Assembly (NCBI GenBank): GCA_013289045.1
Contig: JABDAU010000016.1
Location: forward strand, 800-54,190
Origin: Bacteroidota bacterium
GTDB lineage: Bacteria > Bacteroidota > Bacteroidia > Sphingobacteriales > Sphingobacteriaceae
Reading direction: 5' to 3'
Length of the DNA: 53,391 bases
Below the pieces are notes generated by a model, which saw nothing but the letters and a program-made list of their open reading frames with translations, was not told where the DNA came from and searched no databases. A program made the position numbers and the translations under genes. Below are positions 18,947 to 28,042 of the stretch, in pieces (position 1 is the first letter of the stretch; each line of letters begins with the position of its first letter).

Positions 18947-20335
18947 CTACAGCTCCTTCACCGCCTGCTTAAACTGCCTTCCCCTATCCTCATAATTTTT
19001 GAATAAATCAAAACTTGCACATGCCGGTGACAACAGTACCGTATCGCCTTTTGTGGCGAGGTAGTATGATGTTTGCACCGCGTCCTGTGCCGATGTGGTA
19101 TCCACTATAATGTCCACATCGTCTTTAAATGCTTCGTGTATGCGGGTGTTGTCCAGGCCAAGGCAAACAATGGCTTTTACCTTTTGGCGCACCAGGTCGC
19201 GCAGCATATCATAATTATTTCCTTTGTCAACCCCACCTAAAATGAGGACCACATCGCTGGTCATGCTCTCGAGGGCGTACCAGGTCGAGTTGACGTTGGT
19301 GGCTTTCGAGTCATTGATGAAACTGATGCCCGAGATCTTTCCAACCGACTCAAGCCTGTGCTCGATATTTTGGAAATCGGCCATGCTGTCGCTGATGGTC
19401 TTGTTGCGGATCTGGAGCACTTTTGCTACAATACCTGAAGCCATTGAATTGTAGATGTTGTGCTTGCCCTGCAGGGCCAGTTCGTGGATTGACATGGTTA
19501 ATTGATCGTTATTTATGTTTATAATTAGGGTTTCCTCATTAAGATATGCGCCTTCTTCAACCGGTTTTTCGATAGAGAAAGGCAGCATTTTAGCCGAAAA
19601 ATTCCTGGCAGCAACGCCATTTGCCGTTTCGGGATCGTCTATGCAATAGATGAAATAATCGGCGGCCGTTTGGTTCTGCGCAATGCGGAATTTTGACGCC
19701 ACGTAGTTTTCCATCTTGTATTCGTACCGGTCGAGGTGATCAGGTGTGATGTTCAATAACACCGCTATATCTACCTTGAATTTGTACATATCATCCAGCA
19801 TAAAGCTGCTCAGCTCCAGCGCGTATACGTCGTACTTTTCAGTCGCCACCTGGTAGGCGAAGCTTTTGCCGATGTTACCTGCCAGCCCAACGTTTATCCC
19901 TGCATTTTTCAGGATGTGGTAGGTTAGGCTGGTCGTAGTAGTCTTGCCATTCGAACCGGTAATGCCGACTATTTTGGCATCGGTATACCTGCCTGCAAAT
20001 TCTATCTCCGAAATAACCGGTATGTCTTTCTCTTTTAACTTTTTAATGATCGGCGCCTTATCCGGTATCCCGGGACTTTTGATCACTTCAACCGCGCTTA
20101 ATATTTCAGCTTCGGTATGCTGCTTTTCTTCAAAGCGGATCTCCCAATCCAGCAACTGCTGCTTATAGTTATCGGCAATCGCGCCAAAATCCGACACAAA
20201 AACATCATAGCCCTGCTGTTTGGCAAGATATGCCGCACCCACACCGCTTTCGCCCGCGCCGAGAATAGCAAGGCGACGCCCCCCAGCCCCCTGAAGGGGG
20301 AGTTTTTGATTGGCGGCTTTGTTATTGGTGTCCAT
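18947..20335 (-). CDS. murD: UDP-N-acetylmuramoylalanine--D-glutamate ligase MurD, with repeat-encoded N-terminus
   Basis: A 462-residue Mur ligase that adds D-Glu to UDP-MurNAc-L-Ala. It has the N-terminal Rossmann motif LAILGAGESGVGAA, the P-loop ITGSNGKTTTT with K131, and FINDSKATNVNST in the central/C-terminal region. Residues 5-19 (NKAANQKLPLQGAGG) match the MurG N-terminus of this window and are encoded by repeat copy A4. The frame continues upstream to a TTG at 20362. The ATG at 20335 is preferred because it is a standard start and has aaagga upstream. Confidence 0.96.
   Translation of the reverse strand: MDTNNKAANQKLPLQGAGGRRLAILGAGESGVGAAYLAKQQGYDVFVSDFGAIADNYKQQLLDWEIRFEEKQHTEAEILSAVEVIKSPGIPDKAPIIKKLKEKDIPVISEIEFAGRYTDAKIVGITGSNGKTTTTSLTYHILKNAGINVGLAGNIGKSFAYQVATEKYDVYALELSSFMLDDMYKFKVDIAVLLNITPDHLDRYEYKMENYVASKFRIAQNQTAADYFIYCIDDPETANGVAARNFSAKMLPFSIEKPVEEGAYLNEETLIININNDQLTMSIHELALQGKHNIYNSMASGIVAKVLQIRNKTISDSMADFQNIEHRLESVGKISGISFINDSKATNVNSTWYALESMTSDVVLILGGVDKGNNYDMLRDLVRQKVKAIVCLGLDNTRIHEAFKDDVDIIVDTTSAQDAVQTSYYLATKGDTVLLSPACASFDLFKNYEDRGRQFKQAVKEL
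20278..20303 (-). repeat. Family A palindromic repeat, copy A4 (inside murD)
   Basis: GCCCCCCAGCCCCC plus TGAAGGGGGAGT, identical to A1 over 26 bp. It lies in frame inside the murD 5' coding region. The shared block with murG runs 20278-20325; its only difference is at 20312 (versus 17530), a silent GCC/GCT change. Confidence 0.9.
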
Positions 20336-20371
20336 TGTATCTTTAATTCCTTTTATTATCAATTATCCTTT

Positions 20372-20400
20372 ACTCTCCCCCTTCAGGGGGTCGGGGGGCT
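20372..20400 (+). repeat. Family A palindromic repeat, copy A5 (mraY-murD gap)
   Basis: ACTCTCCCCCTTCAGGGGG plus TCGGGGGGCT, inverted relative to A4. A4 and A5 flank the murD start codon with about 68 bp between them, the same layout as A1/A2 around the murG start. It ends two bases before the mraY stop. Confidence 0.9.
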
Positions 20401-20402
20401 TT

Positions 20403-21644
20403 CTATCTAAGTTTTAGGGTTATCAGCGTCACTATCGCCAGCAGGATACAAATGATCCAAAAGCGTGTTACGATCTTGGCTTCATGGAACCCTTTTTTCT
20501 GGTAATGGTGATGCAGCGGCGCCATCAGGAAGATCCTGCGGCCTTCGCCATATTTCTTTTTTGTGTATTTGAACCATGAGATCTGCATCACTACTGATAA
20601 GTTCTCAATAAGGAATATACCGCATAATACCGGCAGCATCAGCTCTTTACGGATCATGATGGCGAATACCGCTATAATACCACCGATAGCCAAACTGCCC
20701 GTATCGCCCATAAATACCTGCGCCGGGTATGAATTATACCACAGAAAACCTACGCATGCGCCAACGAAGGCACCGGCAAAAATTACCAGCTCGCCGGAGT
20801 TAGGGATATACATGATGTTAAGGTAATCGGCAATAACCGTGTTACCCGATACATAGGCCAGGAACGCAAGCGTTACCCCGATGATAGCCGAAGTACCTGT
20901 CGCCAGGCCATCGATACCGTCTGTTATATTGGCGCCGTTGGAAACCGCTGTGATGATGACGATCACAAACACCAGGAATACCAACAGGGTATAATGCTGA
21001 TAATTACCGCCTAAAAACTTCAGCACCTTTGCATAGTCGAACTCATTGTTCTTGTAAAAAGGCATGGTGGTGGTGGTGGATTTCATATCCTGTGTATACA
21101 CAGCGGTTTTACCATTCATATGGTATTGAACCGGCGCATTTACCGTGATGGGCGGATGAACCTGCTGACGAACGATAATATCAGAATTGAAATACATCGT
21201 CCAGCCTACAAACAGCGCCAAACCAACCTGACCAATTATTTTAAACCTGCCCGCTAATCCTTCTTTATTCTTTTTGAATACTTTTATATAGTCGTCCAGG
21301 AAACCGATCGCGCCCAGCCAGATGGTGGTCACCAGCATGATAATAATGTAAATATTGTCGATCTTGGCGAAAAGCAATGTTGGTACTATCGTACCTAAAA
21401 TGATAATGATACCACCCATTGTAGGCGTACCGGCTTTCTGCATCTGGCCTTCCAAACCGAGGTTACGCACGGTTTCACCTACCTGTTTGTAACGCAGGTA
21501 ATCGATCAGCCTGCGGCCGTACACCGTGGTAATGATAAGCGATACAATTACCGCCATGGCCATACGGAACGTGATGTACTGGAACACGCCGCCGCCGGGG
21601 ATGTTGTAATTCTTATCTAAGAAGTGAAACAGATAATAAAACAT
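20403..21644 (-). CDS. mraY: Phospho-N-acetylmuramoyl-pentapeptide transferase MraY
   Basis: A 413-residue polytopic membrane enzyme that moves phospho-MurNAc-pentapeptide from UDP to undecaprenyl phosphate, giving lipid I. The family motifs are visible: [52 protein letters not shown] and, near the end, [14 protein letters not shown] with FWIICILLA. It is slightly longer than the E. coli protein (360) owing to an insert at about 155-210, between membrane segments, a pattern common in Bacteroidota. Confidence 0.97.
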   Translation of the reverse strand: MFYYLFHFLDKNYNIPGGGVFQYITFRMAMAVIVSLIITTVYGRRLIDYLRYKQVGETVRNLGLEGQMQKAGTPTMGGIIIILGTIVPTLLFAKIDNIYIIIMLVTTIWLGAIGFLDDYIKVFKKNKEGLAGRFKIIGQVGLALFVGWTMYFNSDIIVRQQVHPPITVNAPVQYHMNGKTAVYTQDMKSTTTTMPFYKNNEFDYAKVLKFLGGNYQHYTLLVFLVFVIVIITAVSNGANITDGIDGLATGTSAIIGVTLAFLAYVSGNTVIADYLNIMYIPNSGELVIFAGAFVGACVGFLWYNSYPAQVFMGDTGSLAIGGIIAVFAIMIRKELMLPVLCGIFLIENLSVVMQISWFKYTKKKYGEGRRIFLMAPLHHHYQKKGFHEAKIVTRFWIICILLAIVTLITLKLR

Positions 21645-21652
21645 CTTTTTGG

Positions 21653-21793
21653 GATTACACTGATTATTTTTTTGATTTCACCGATTTCTTTTAGTCCATG
21701 GACCATAGTCGATATACCATAGCCATTTTTTCTATTGTATGTAGTCCATCTAACAAACCATCGCTATGGTCTATCGTCCATGGACTATGGTCT
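21653..21793. repeat. Family B palindromic repeat, copy B3 (murE-mraY gap)
   Basis: The palindromic part has a left arm 21693-21726 (agtccatggaccatagtcga...) and a right arm 21761-21793. Its left extension, 21653-21690, carries GATTACACTGATT and GATTTCACCGATT, matching the extension of B1. The element fills almost the whole gap between the mraY start and the murE stop. Confidence 0.85.
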
Positions 21794-21795
21794 AA

Positions 21796-23256
21796 TTAAT
21801 TCATTTCCTTAAACTGATCAATCAGTTCTTCCATATCGTCAAAATGGGTTTTTACGCCATTGATGTCCTGGTATTTTTCGTGGCCTTTGCCGGCTATTAG
21901 GATGATGTCGCCGGGCCTTGCCATGTGGCAGGCGGTTTTGATGGCTTCTTTCCTGTCCACAATACTGATGGTCGACCTTTTAAATGCCGGGTCGATGCCT
22001 TGCTCCATATCCCTGATGATCTGCGCCGGATCTTCCGAACGCGGATTGTCTGACGTCAGGATCACTTTGTCGCTCCATTCGCAGGCTACATGCGCCATAA
22101 TGGGGCGTTTCGTTTTATCCCTGTCGCCACCGCAGCCGATCACGGTTATTACCTTTTCGTTGCCTTTGCGGATGTCGTGAATGGTGCTCAGTATATTCTG
22201 TACCGCATCAGGCGAATGCGCATAATCCACTATTCCTATTACTTTGTTTGGGGCGATGGTATATTCAAACCTGCCTTCCGCTCCGCGTAAGCCACTTAAT
22301 GCTGCCAGTACTTTTGATTTATCCTGCTCCAGCAGCATGGCGGCGGCGTAAACGGCCATCAGGTTATAAGCATTGAATTTGCCCACCATTTTAAACCACA
22401 CATCCTCGCCGTCTATCTGCAAAAGCAGGCCTACGAACTGGTTCTCCAATATCTTCGCCTTGTAATCGGCCATATTTTTCAGGCCGTAGGTTTTTTTATG
22501 GGCGATGGTATTTTGCAGCATCACGCTGCCGTTCTTGTCGTCGGCATTGGTTAGCGCAAATGCATTTTTTGGCAGCGTATCGAAGAAGCGCTTTTTGGCC
22601 TTCAGGTATTCTGCAAAAGTTTTATGGTAATCGAGGTGATCATGCGTGAGGTTAGTGAATATTCCACCCGCAAACTGCAAACCCTCTATACGGTACTGCG
22701 CAATGGCGTGCGAGCTTACTTCCATAAAGCAATAATCGCAGCCGGCATCAACCATTTCGGCCATCAGCTTATTGAGCTCAACCGGGTCGGGTGTGGTATG
22801 GGTGGACGGGTGGATCTTGCCGTTCACCTGATTCTCAACGGTCGAAAGCAAACCGCATTTATAACCCAGTTCACGGAACAACTGGTAAAGCAATGTAGCA
22901 ATAGTGGTTTTACCATTGGTACCGGTAACGCCTACCAATTTCATATTGCCCGATGGGTTATCGTAAAAGTTTGATGCGACAATACCCAGCGCAGCGGCCG
23001 AATTAGCCACCATAAAGAAATCTGCTTCGGCGGCGGTATGCGCCGGCAAGTCTTCGCAGATGATAGCAACTGCCCCCTGTTTTATGGCCTGGTCGATGTA
23101 ATCATGCCCATCTACGATTGTGCCTTTTACGGCTACAAACAATGAACCCGGCACTACCTTGCGCGAATCAAAAACAACGCCTGTTATTTCCGTATCGGCG
23201 CTGCCCTGCAGCTCGGTGAATGCCAACCCCTCTAATATGTCGCTCAAATACTTCAT
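21796..23256 (-). CDS. murE: UDP-MurNAc-L-Ala-D-Glu--meso-diaminopimelate ligase MurE
   Basis: A 486-residue Mur ligase adding the third stem-peptide residue. The P-loop VTGTNGKTT has K116, and DNPR at residues 403-406 (SDNPRSEDP) is the motif that selects meso-diaminopimelate over lysine. This agrees with dapA in the same window and gives a DAP-type peptidoglycan. Its start overlaps the ftsI stop by 4 bp, so translation of the two is probably coupled. Confidence 0.97.
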   Translation of the reverse strand: MKYLSDILEGLAFTELQGSADTEITGVVFDSRKVVPGSLFVAVKGTIVDGHDYIDQAIKQGAVAIICEDLPAHTAAEADFFMVANSAAALGIVASNFYDNPSGNMKLVGVTGTNGKTTIATLLYQLFRELGYKCGLLSTVENQVNGKIHPSTHTTPDPVELNKLMAEMVDAGCDYCFMEVSSHAIAQYRIEGLQFAGGIFTNLTHDHLDYHKTFAEYLKAKKRFFDTLPKNAFALTNADDKNGSVMLQNTIAHKKTYGLKNMADYKAKILENQFVGLLLQIDGEDVWFKMVGKFNAYNLMAVYAAAMLLEQDKSKVLAALSGLRGAEGRFEYTIAPNKVIGIVDYAHSPDAVQNILSTIHDIRKGNEKVITVIGCGGDRDKTKRPIMAHVACEWSDKVILTSDNPRSEDPAQIIRDMEQGIDPAFKRSTISIVDRKEAIKTACHMARPGDIILIAGKGHEKYQDINGVKTHFDDMEELIDQFKEMN

Positions 23257-25385
23257 TGCAGTTCTATGGTTACTTTTGATCCTTTTGGTATTAAACTTCC
23301 GCCGGTAACCGATTGCTTCGTTACCTCTCCACTACCTATAACGCTTACTTTATAACCTGCATTGCCCAGCCTGTACAGGGCGTCGCTCAAATCCATCCCT
23401 ACTACCGAAGGCACGGTGCCCGGCTTGTAGCTCAGGTCTTCACCAGCAATACCGCCGGTAGTGTCGGGTGCACTACCTTTGGTATTGTTGGAAGCATATA
23501 AAGGTTTAATCCCGAGTTTTTCATAAACTTTGTGCAATGCGTTCACATTGCCTTTTTTCACCGCAGGCAACGTTACATTGCCTACATAAATTGTCGGCGT
23601 TGCCTGGTTAATATCCAGGTCGCTGGCGTACACCCTGTCGGCGATCTGCCTGAAAACAGGCCCCGCAACTTTCGCCGCCAGGTACGATCCTTTTGTAGGA
23701 TTAGAGATCAGCACGATCATGGAATACTTTGGCTTGTCGGCCGGAAAATACCCGCAGAATGATGCCTGGTGGGCTTTAGTACCGCCACTGCTATAGCCCG
23801 ATGAGCCATTGGCTATTTGTGCTGTGCCTGTTTTACCGGCAATGCTATACAGTTTATTTTTGATGATGGTTTTACCGTTACCATTGTTCACCACGCCTTC
23901 CAGCATACCGCGCACCAGCTTCAACGTTTGCGGCGAACATACCTGCGGGTTGATCACCCTTGCCTGGAATTGTGCAACCGTGTTTCCCATCCGCTGGATC
24001 TCGCGCACAAAAATCGGCGCTATCATTTTGCCATCATTCGCTACCGAATTGTAGAAGGTGAGCATTTGCAGCGGCGTTAATTTCTCCTCGTAACCATAAG
24101 CCATCTGCGGCAGCGTTAATTTGCTCCAGCTGCGCGATCTTGGATTTTTGATCAGCGGCCTACCTTCACCCGGGATCTGCAGATCAAGCATGTCGTTCAG
24201 GTGATAGCTGTATAGTTTATTGGTGAACTCCCATGGGTCGTTACTGTAAGCCCGGTAAACAAACTTTGCAGCTGCTACGTTGGATGATTCTTCAAAGGCC
24301 TGCAATGCGCTCATCACATTATTATGCTCTACGTCGGTAACGGTATATTTATCGTTGCCGGGGATAACATGCGCCCTGCCACCTTCGCAATCCATGCGGC
24401 TGCTGGTGTCTATTTTATGCTGATCGAGCAAGGTCATATAAGTAGCCAGCTTAAATGTCGAGCCCGGCTCGGTGGCATAACCCACTGCGTAGTTCAACAC
24501 TTCTTTATAGCTGCCGTCCTTCATGTGTGTAAAGTTGGCTATTGCCCGCACCTCGCCGGTATGCACTTCCATCAGCACTACGCAGCCATGATCGGCCTGG
24601 CTTGAATCCAATGCCGAGCGCAGCGCGCTTTCAGCTACATCCTGCAGGTTCACGTCGATAGTGGAAATGATATCGGCGCCATCCTTTGTCGGGATCTCGT
24701 TATCGTCATCATTTACCGGGATCCAGGTACCGCCTACGGTGCGCTGCATGAGACGCTTGCCGTTTACGCCTGCTATATAATTAGCATAAGCCCCTTCAAG
24801 GCCTACGTTCACTACTTTGTTTTTATCGTTGATATTTTGATAACCGATAGTACGCTGCGCCAGTGCGCGGAATGGCAGCAAACGCCTGTTCTCTTCAATC
24901 GCGATCAAACCACCTTTATATTTACCCATGCGGAAGATGGGGAACGTGCGCATATCTTTTAATTGCTGATAAGTTACGCTGTGGTGGATCAACTGGTAAC
25001 GTGAGCTATCATTACGACCATTGCGCAATATGCGCGAATAATCTTTTGCCGACCTGTCGCCAAACAAATTCGAGAGCTTAGCAGCCAGCGAATCAATTTT
25101 CGAATAGAATATATGATCTTCAGCGATACCGCCGGCCAGCATATCCATGTGCACATCATACTGCGGAACCGAGGTAGCCAGCAGGCTGCCATCAACCGAA
25201 ACAATGTTTCCACGCGCGGCAGGCACGTCCATATAGCGGGTAGTCAGCTTTACCGACATGGCTTTCCATTTTTTGCCCTGTACAAATTGCAGGCGCACCA
25301 TCTGCACCATAACAGCGCCCGCCAACAGCAGGATCAGCCCGAAGGCCAGGTAGATCCTCAGCAATATATTGGTACGTATACTCAT
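23253..25385 (-). CDS. ftsI: Septal transpeptidase FtsI (class B PBP) with C-terminal PASTA domain
   Basis: A 710-residue class B penicillin-binding protein that cross-links septal peptidoglycan. It has one N-terminal membrane anchor (about 9-28), a PBP dimerisation domain, and a transpeptidase domain with S309-T-F-K312, an SSN motif in ESSNVAAAK and K518-T-G. The C-terminus holds a PASTA domain (VPSVVGMDLSDALYRLGNAG...). A PASTA domain is absent from E. coli FtsI but usual in Bacteroidota and Gram-positive counterparts. It overlaps ftsL and murE by 4 bp each. Confidence 0.96.
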   Translation of the reverse strand: MSIRTNILLRIYLAFGLILLLAGAVMVQMVRLQFVQGKKWKAMSVKLTTRYMDVPAARGNIVSVDGSLLATSVPQYDVHMDMLAGGIAEDHIFYSKIDSLAAKLSNLFGDRSAKDYSRILRNGRNDSSRYQLIHHSVTYQQLKDMRTFPIFRMGKYKGGLIAIEENRRLLPFRALAQRTIGYQNINDKNKVVNVGLEGAYANYIAGVNGKRLMQRTVGGTWIPVNDDDNEIPTKDGADIISTIDVNLQDVAESALRSALDSSQADHGCVVLMEVHTGEVRAIANFTHMKDGSYKEVLNYAVGYATEPGSTFKLATYMTLLDQHKIDTSSRMDCEGGRAHVIPGNDKYTVTDVEHNNVMSALQAFEESSNVAAAKFVYRAYSNDPWEFTNKLYSYHLNDMLDLQIPGEGRPLIKNPRSRSWSKLTLPQMAYGYEEKLTPLQMLTFYNSVANDGKMIAPIFVREIQRMGNTVAQFQARVINPQVCSPQTLKLVRGMLEGVVNNGNGKTIIKNKLYSIAGKTGTAQIANGSSGYSSGGTKAHQASFCGYFPADKPKYSMIVLISNPTKGSYLAAKVAGPVFRQIADRVYASDLDINQATPTIYVGNVTLPAVKKGNVNALHKVYEKLGIKPLYASNNTKGSAPDTTGGIAGEDLSYKPGTVPSVVGMDLSDALYRLGNAGYKVSVIGSGEVTKQSVTGGSLIPKGSKVTIELQ

Positions 25386-25798
25386 TGCTCATCCTCCCTT
25401 GCTACTATTTTTTGCGGCGGCTGCATGGATTCTTTCACATCCAGTTTCAGCGTGTCGGCACGTTTTTTTACTTCAGACAGAGTGCTTTTGTAAGCCAGAT
25501 CAGCCTTGGTCGATTTATAATCATAACCCAGCTCCTTCACTTCCTTTGTCAGCTTATCAATATTTCTAACCGTATCCTCGGCCAGGTGACGGTTACCAAT
25601 GTAGATCATGCCCAGAAACGCAAGGAACAGCACAAAGGGCAAAGCTTTTGTAGCCTCGTCGGTTGTGATAAATCCCTTTTTGAAGAATTGCGTGAAAACA
25701 TTATCCGGAATTTGTCTTTTTTTCGGACGCTGTTGTTCTTCCTGCTCTTCTTCAGCCGCTATCTCCTCCTCTATTTCTGTGCGTAAGCGATTGGTCAT
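25382..25798 (-). CDS. ftsL: FtsL-like cell division protein
   Basis: A 138-residue bitopic protein. It has an N-terminal acidic and Lys/Arg-rich cytoplasmic part (about 1-45), one membrane segment at about 48-65 (ALPFVLFLAFLGMIYIGN), then a coiled-coil-like periplasmic region (NIDKLTKEVKELGYDYKSTK). Sequence similarity to E. coli FtsL is not obvious. The call rests on topology and on the position between rsmH and ftsI. FtsL with FtsB/FtsQ activates FtsWI. It overlaps both neighbours by 4 bp. Confidence 0.88.
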   Translation of the reverse strand: MTNRLRTEIEEEIAAEEEQEEQQRPKKRQIPDNVFTQFFKKGFITTDEATKALPFVLFLAFLGMIYIGNRHLAEDTVRNIDKLTKEVKELGYDYKSTKADLAYKSTLSEVKKRADTLKLDVKESMQPPQKIVAREDEQ

Positions 25799-26700
25799 TT
25801 CTTTACCGCTATCCTTAATTTAGCGCTCCGTGCCCTGTTATTTTTTTCTATCTCTTCCTTCGATGCAGTGATCGCCCCTCGGCTTACCGCCTCGAAAGGC
25901 CTGTTATCGTTACCATATATATCCTTTTCCAGCTCGCCGGTGAATTTGCCCTTGGCGATGAAGTTTTTCACCAGCCTGTCTTCCAGCGAATGGTATGACA
26001 TCACCACCAGCCTGCCGCCAGACACCAGCACTTCTGCCGATTGGATGAGGAAGTCCTTCAATGCTTCCAGCTCCTGGTTCACCTCTATCCTGAGCGCCTG
26101 GAAAACCTGCGCCAGGTATTTATTTTCCTTACCCCGGGGGATACGTGCCGCGATCGCATTTTTCAGATCGGCAACCGTATTGATCGGCGCGCTTAAGCGT
26201 GCGGTAGCAATGGTATTTGCCAGCGATCTGGCATTTTGTATCTCGCCGTAAATACCGAATATGCGGTGCAGGTCTGCCTCCGCGTAGGTATTGATCACCT
26301 CCTTTGCGGTTAATGCAGACGAACGGTTCATACGCATATCCAGCTCCGCATCAAAACGGATGCTGAATCCTCTTTCAGCTTCATCGAACTGGTAGGATGA
26401 TACGCCCAGGTCAGCCAATATCCCGTCAACCGGGATGGCATTATGCAGGCGGGTGAAATTTTTGAGGTAACGGAAATTCTGATCGATGAAAATAAAGCGT
26501 TCATCATCAATCTTATTGCGCTGCGCATCTGCATCCTGGTCGAACGCCAGCAGTTCGCCGTCCTCACCAAGATGTTTCATGATCTCGCGCGAATGACCGC
26601 CGCCACCAAACGTCACGTCCACGTATTTTCCATCCGGACGGATGTTGAGGCCATCGATACATTCCTGCAGCATTACGGGGGTATGGTAAGTATTATTCAT
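25795..26700 (-). CDS. rsmH: 16S rRNA (cytosine(1402)-N4)-methyltransferase RsmH
   Basis: A 301-residue SAM-dependent methyltransferase (formerly MraW). The SAM-binding motif DVTFGGGGHSREI is near residue 30, and GILADLGVSSYQFD, RGFSIRFDAELDMRMN and VMSYHSLEDRLVKNFI are family segments. It modifies C1402 in the ribosomal P site. RsmI, which adds the 2'-O-methyl to the same nucleotide, is encoded at 49414 in this window. It overlaps mraZ by 8 bp. Confidence 0.97.
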   Translation of the reverse strand: MNNTYHTPVMLQECIDGLNIRPDGKYVDVTFGGGGHSREIMKHLGEDGELLAFDQDADAQRNKIDDERFIFIDQNFRYLKNFTRLHNAIPVDGILADLGVSSYQFDEAERGFSIRFDAELDMRMNRSSALTAKEVINTYAEADLHRIFGIYGEIQNARSLANTIATARLSAPINTVADLKNAIAARIPRGKENKYLAQVFQALRIEVNQELEALKDFLIQSAEVLVSGGRLVVMSYHSLEDRLVKNFIAKGKFTGELEKDIYGNDNRPFEAVSRGAITASKEEIEKNNRARSAKLRIAVKK

Positions 26701-27163
26701 CGCCCCTCCTTGCCTTATTACCCATTACCTCCTGCGCCAGCTTTGAGAAATCAGCAGGCTCAATGCCTAACTGTTCGTCATAAGCAGATTTGGCCCAAAT
26801 TTCTATCGTATCCATCACGCAGGAGATCACTACCTCGCTTGAATTCGGTATACCGGCGTATTCCATCAGCGATTGCGGTAATAAGATGCGCGATGATTTG
26901 TCGACTTTTAAAGGTGTTGCCCCGCGGCTGAAATACCTGCGGAAAATGCGCGCTTTTTCTTCGTACGGATTGAGCGCGTTCATGTCATCGGTGATCTTAT
27001 CCCACTGTTTCTTAGTGTATAACACCAGGTGTTTTTCGAAACCGCGATTAATAACAAAGCCGTCTTCCTCCACGCCGTGAACTTGCTTAAGCAAAGCAGC
27101 GGGGACGATCAGGCGGTTCCTGTCATCAAGTTTGCAATCAAATTCACCTAAAAAATTGGACAT
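26693..27163 (-). CDS. mraZ: Transcriptional regulator MraZ
   Basis: A 156-residue MraZ with two SpoVT/AbrB-like swapped-hairpin domains. The first is MSNFLGEFDCKLDDRNRLIV and the second is around RGATPLKVDKSSRILLPQSL. MraZ heads the dcw cluster and represses its own promoter through direct repeats. The frame extends to a TTG at 27178, but the ATG at 27163 gives the normal family N-terminus. Confidence 0.95.
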   Translation of the reverse strand: MSNFLGEFDCKLDDRNRLIVPAALLKQVHGVEEDGFVINRGFEKHLVLYTKKQWDKITDDMNALNPYEEKARIFRRYFSRGATPLKVDKSSRILLPQSLMEYAGIPNSSEVVISCVMDTIEIWAKSAYDEQLGIEPADFSKLAQEVMGNKARRGDE

Positions 27164-27207
27164 AATACACGACGGCAATTATTGTAGGGTAAAATTAAAT
27201 ATTTTAC

Positions 27208-27233
27208 CTCCACAAAAACCCATTTTCCTCCCA
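27208..27233 (-). promoter_or_regulatory. Candidate MraZ operator (three TGGRN repeats)
   Basis: On the minus strand TGGGA (27233-27229), TGGGT (27222-27218) and TGGAG (27212-27208) follow each other with periods of 11 and 10 bases, 45-70 bp upstream of the mraZ start. E. coli MraZ binds three TGGGN repeats with 5-base spacers, about a 10-base period. The third copy deviates by one base. Identified by eye. Confidence 0.5.
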
Positions 27234-27493
27234 AAAAGTTTTCAACAATTTCGGGGCGTCATTTTGGCCCTGTTCCAGGCGCTATTTCATGACTTGCATT
27301 ACGTGTAATTATTTCATGCACTGATAGTTGGAGTACCTGCAAAAAGCGGGAGCGCCTGCCCGTAAACGGAAGGACAAAAAACCGCGAAAAATGCATTACC
27401 CTGTGCATGAATGACTTATATAAGCGCCAAATTACGGCATTATTTTAACCGAAACGCTATAAGTTTTATAAACAAGTTAACAGTGAGCAGGGA
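27234..27493. other. Gene-free region upstream of mraZ
   Basis: No open frame or RNA gene was seen. It contains ATTTCATG twice (27284-27291 and 27311-27318) flanking an imperfect palindrome ATTACGTGTAAT (27299-27310), which could be a regulator site of the dcw promoter. The promoter itself could not be fixed. The rest shows nothing recognisable. Confidence 0.4.
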
Positions 27494-27949
27494 TTACGCC
27501 GGCATGGATTTGATCACGATGATGAGTCCGCATAACACAAAATAGCTGATACGCAGGAACTGGGTGTTGATGAAAACGGCCGGATAATTCTCGCGCCGCA
27601 TCCTGAACATGAGGTAAATAACGATGGCCAGCAGCACAAAAAAGTCGGCAATAAGCGGATAACGGTAACTCTCGACATTTGCCGCGCTGATGAGCAATGA
27701 AACCTGCCCGAGCCCGTAAACCAGCCCTAATATTATGGGGATGGTATAATTGTAATGCTCGCCCGGTTTGCCGATGGAATAGAAGCCAAAAGGGAAATAT
27801 AACAGCGCAAGCAGGATGGCGAACACCTCCAGAAAGAAGTCGGACTGGAAATGAAAAAAGTAACGCACCATGAGCGCGACAATATTGACGAGCATTAAGG
27901 TACGCTCGACGAAAGTGATGCTTTTAAAGGAGCTTGCCAGGTCTGCCAT
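27494..27949 (-). CDS. Small integral membrane protein of unknown function
   Basis: A 151-residue hydrophobic protein with about four membrane segments (roughly residues 17-30, 38-57, 68-90, 100-115, and a last one at 130-147). I do not recognise a family. The soluble loops are short and contain no obvious catalytic motif. It lies on the same strand upstream of the dcw cluster but 330 bp away, so it is probably transcribed separately. Confidence 0.7.
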   Translation of the reverse strand: MADLASSFKSITFVERTLMLVNIVALMVRYFFHFQSDFFLEVFAILLALLYFPFGFYSIGKPGEHYNYTIPIILGLVYGLGQVSLLISAANVESYRYPLIADFFVLLAIVIYLMFRMRRENYPAVFINTQFLRISYFVLCGLIIVIKSMPA

Positions 27950-28042
27950 ATTCGTGTTGTTTGTAAGTCAATTTAATTAACTGTGAAGGCGGATTTTTGT
28001 TTAGACGGACATTTGTCCATGGCGGCCATACCGACTAATTAA

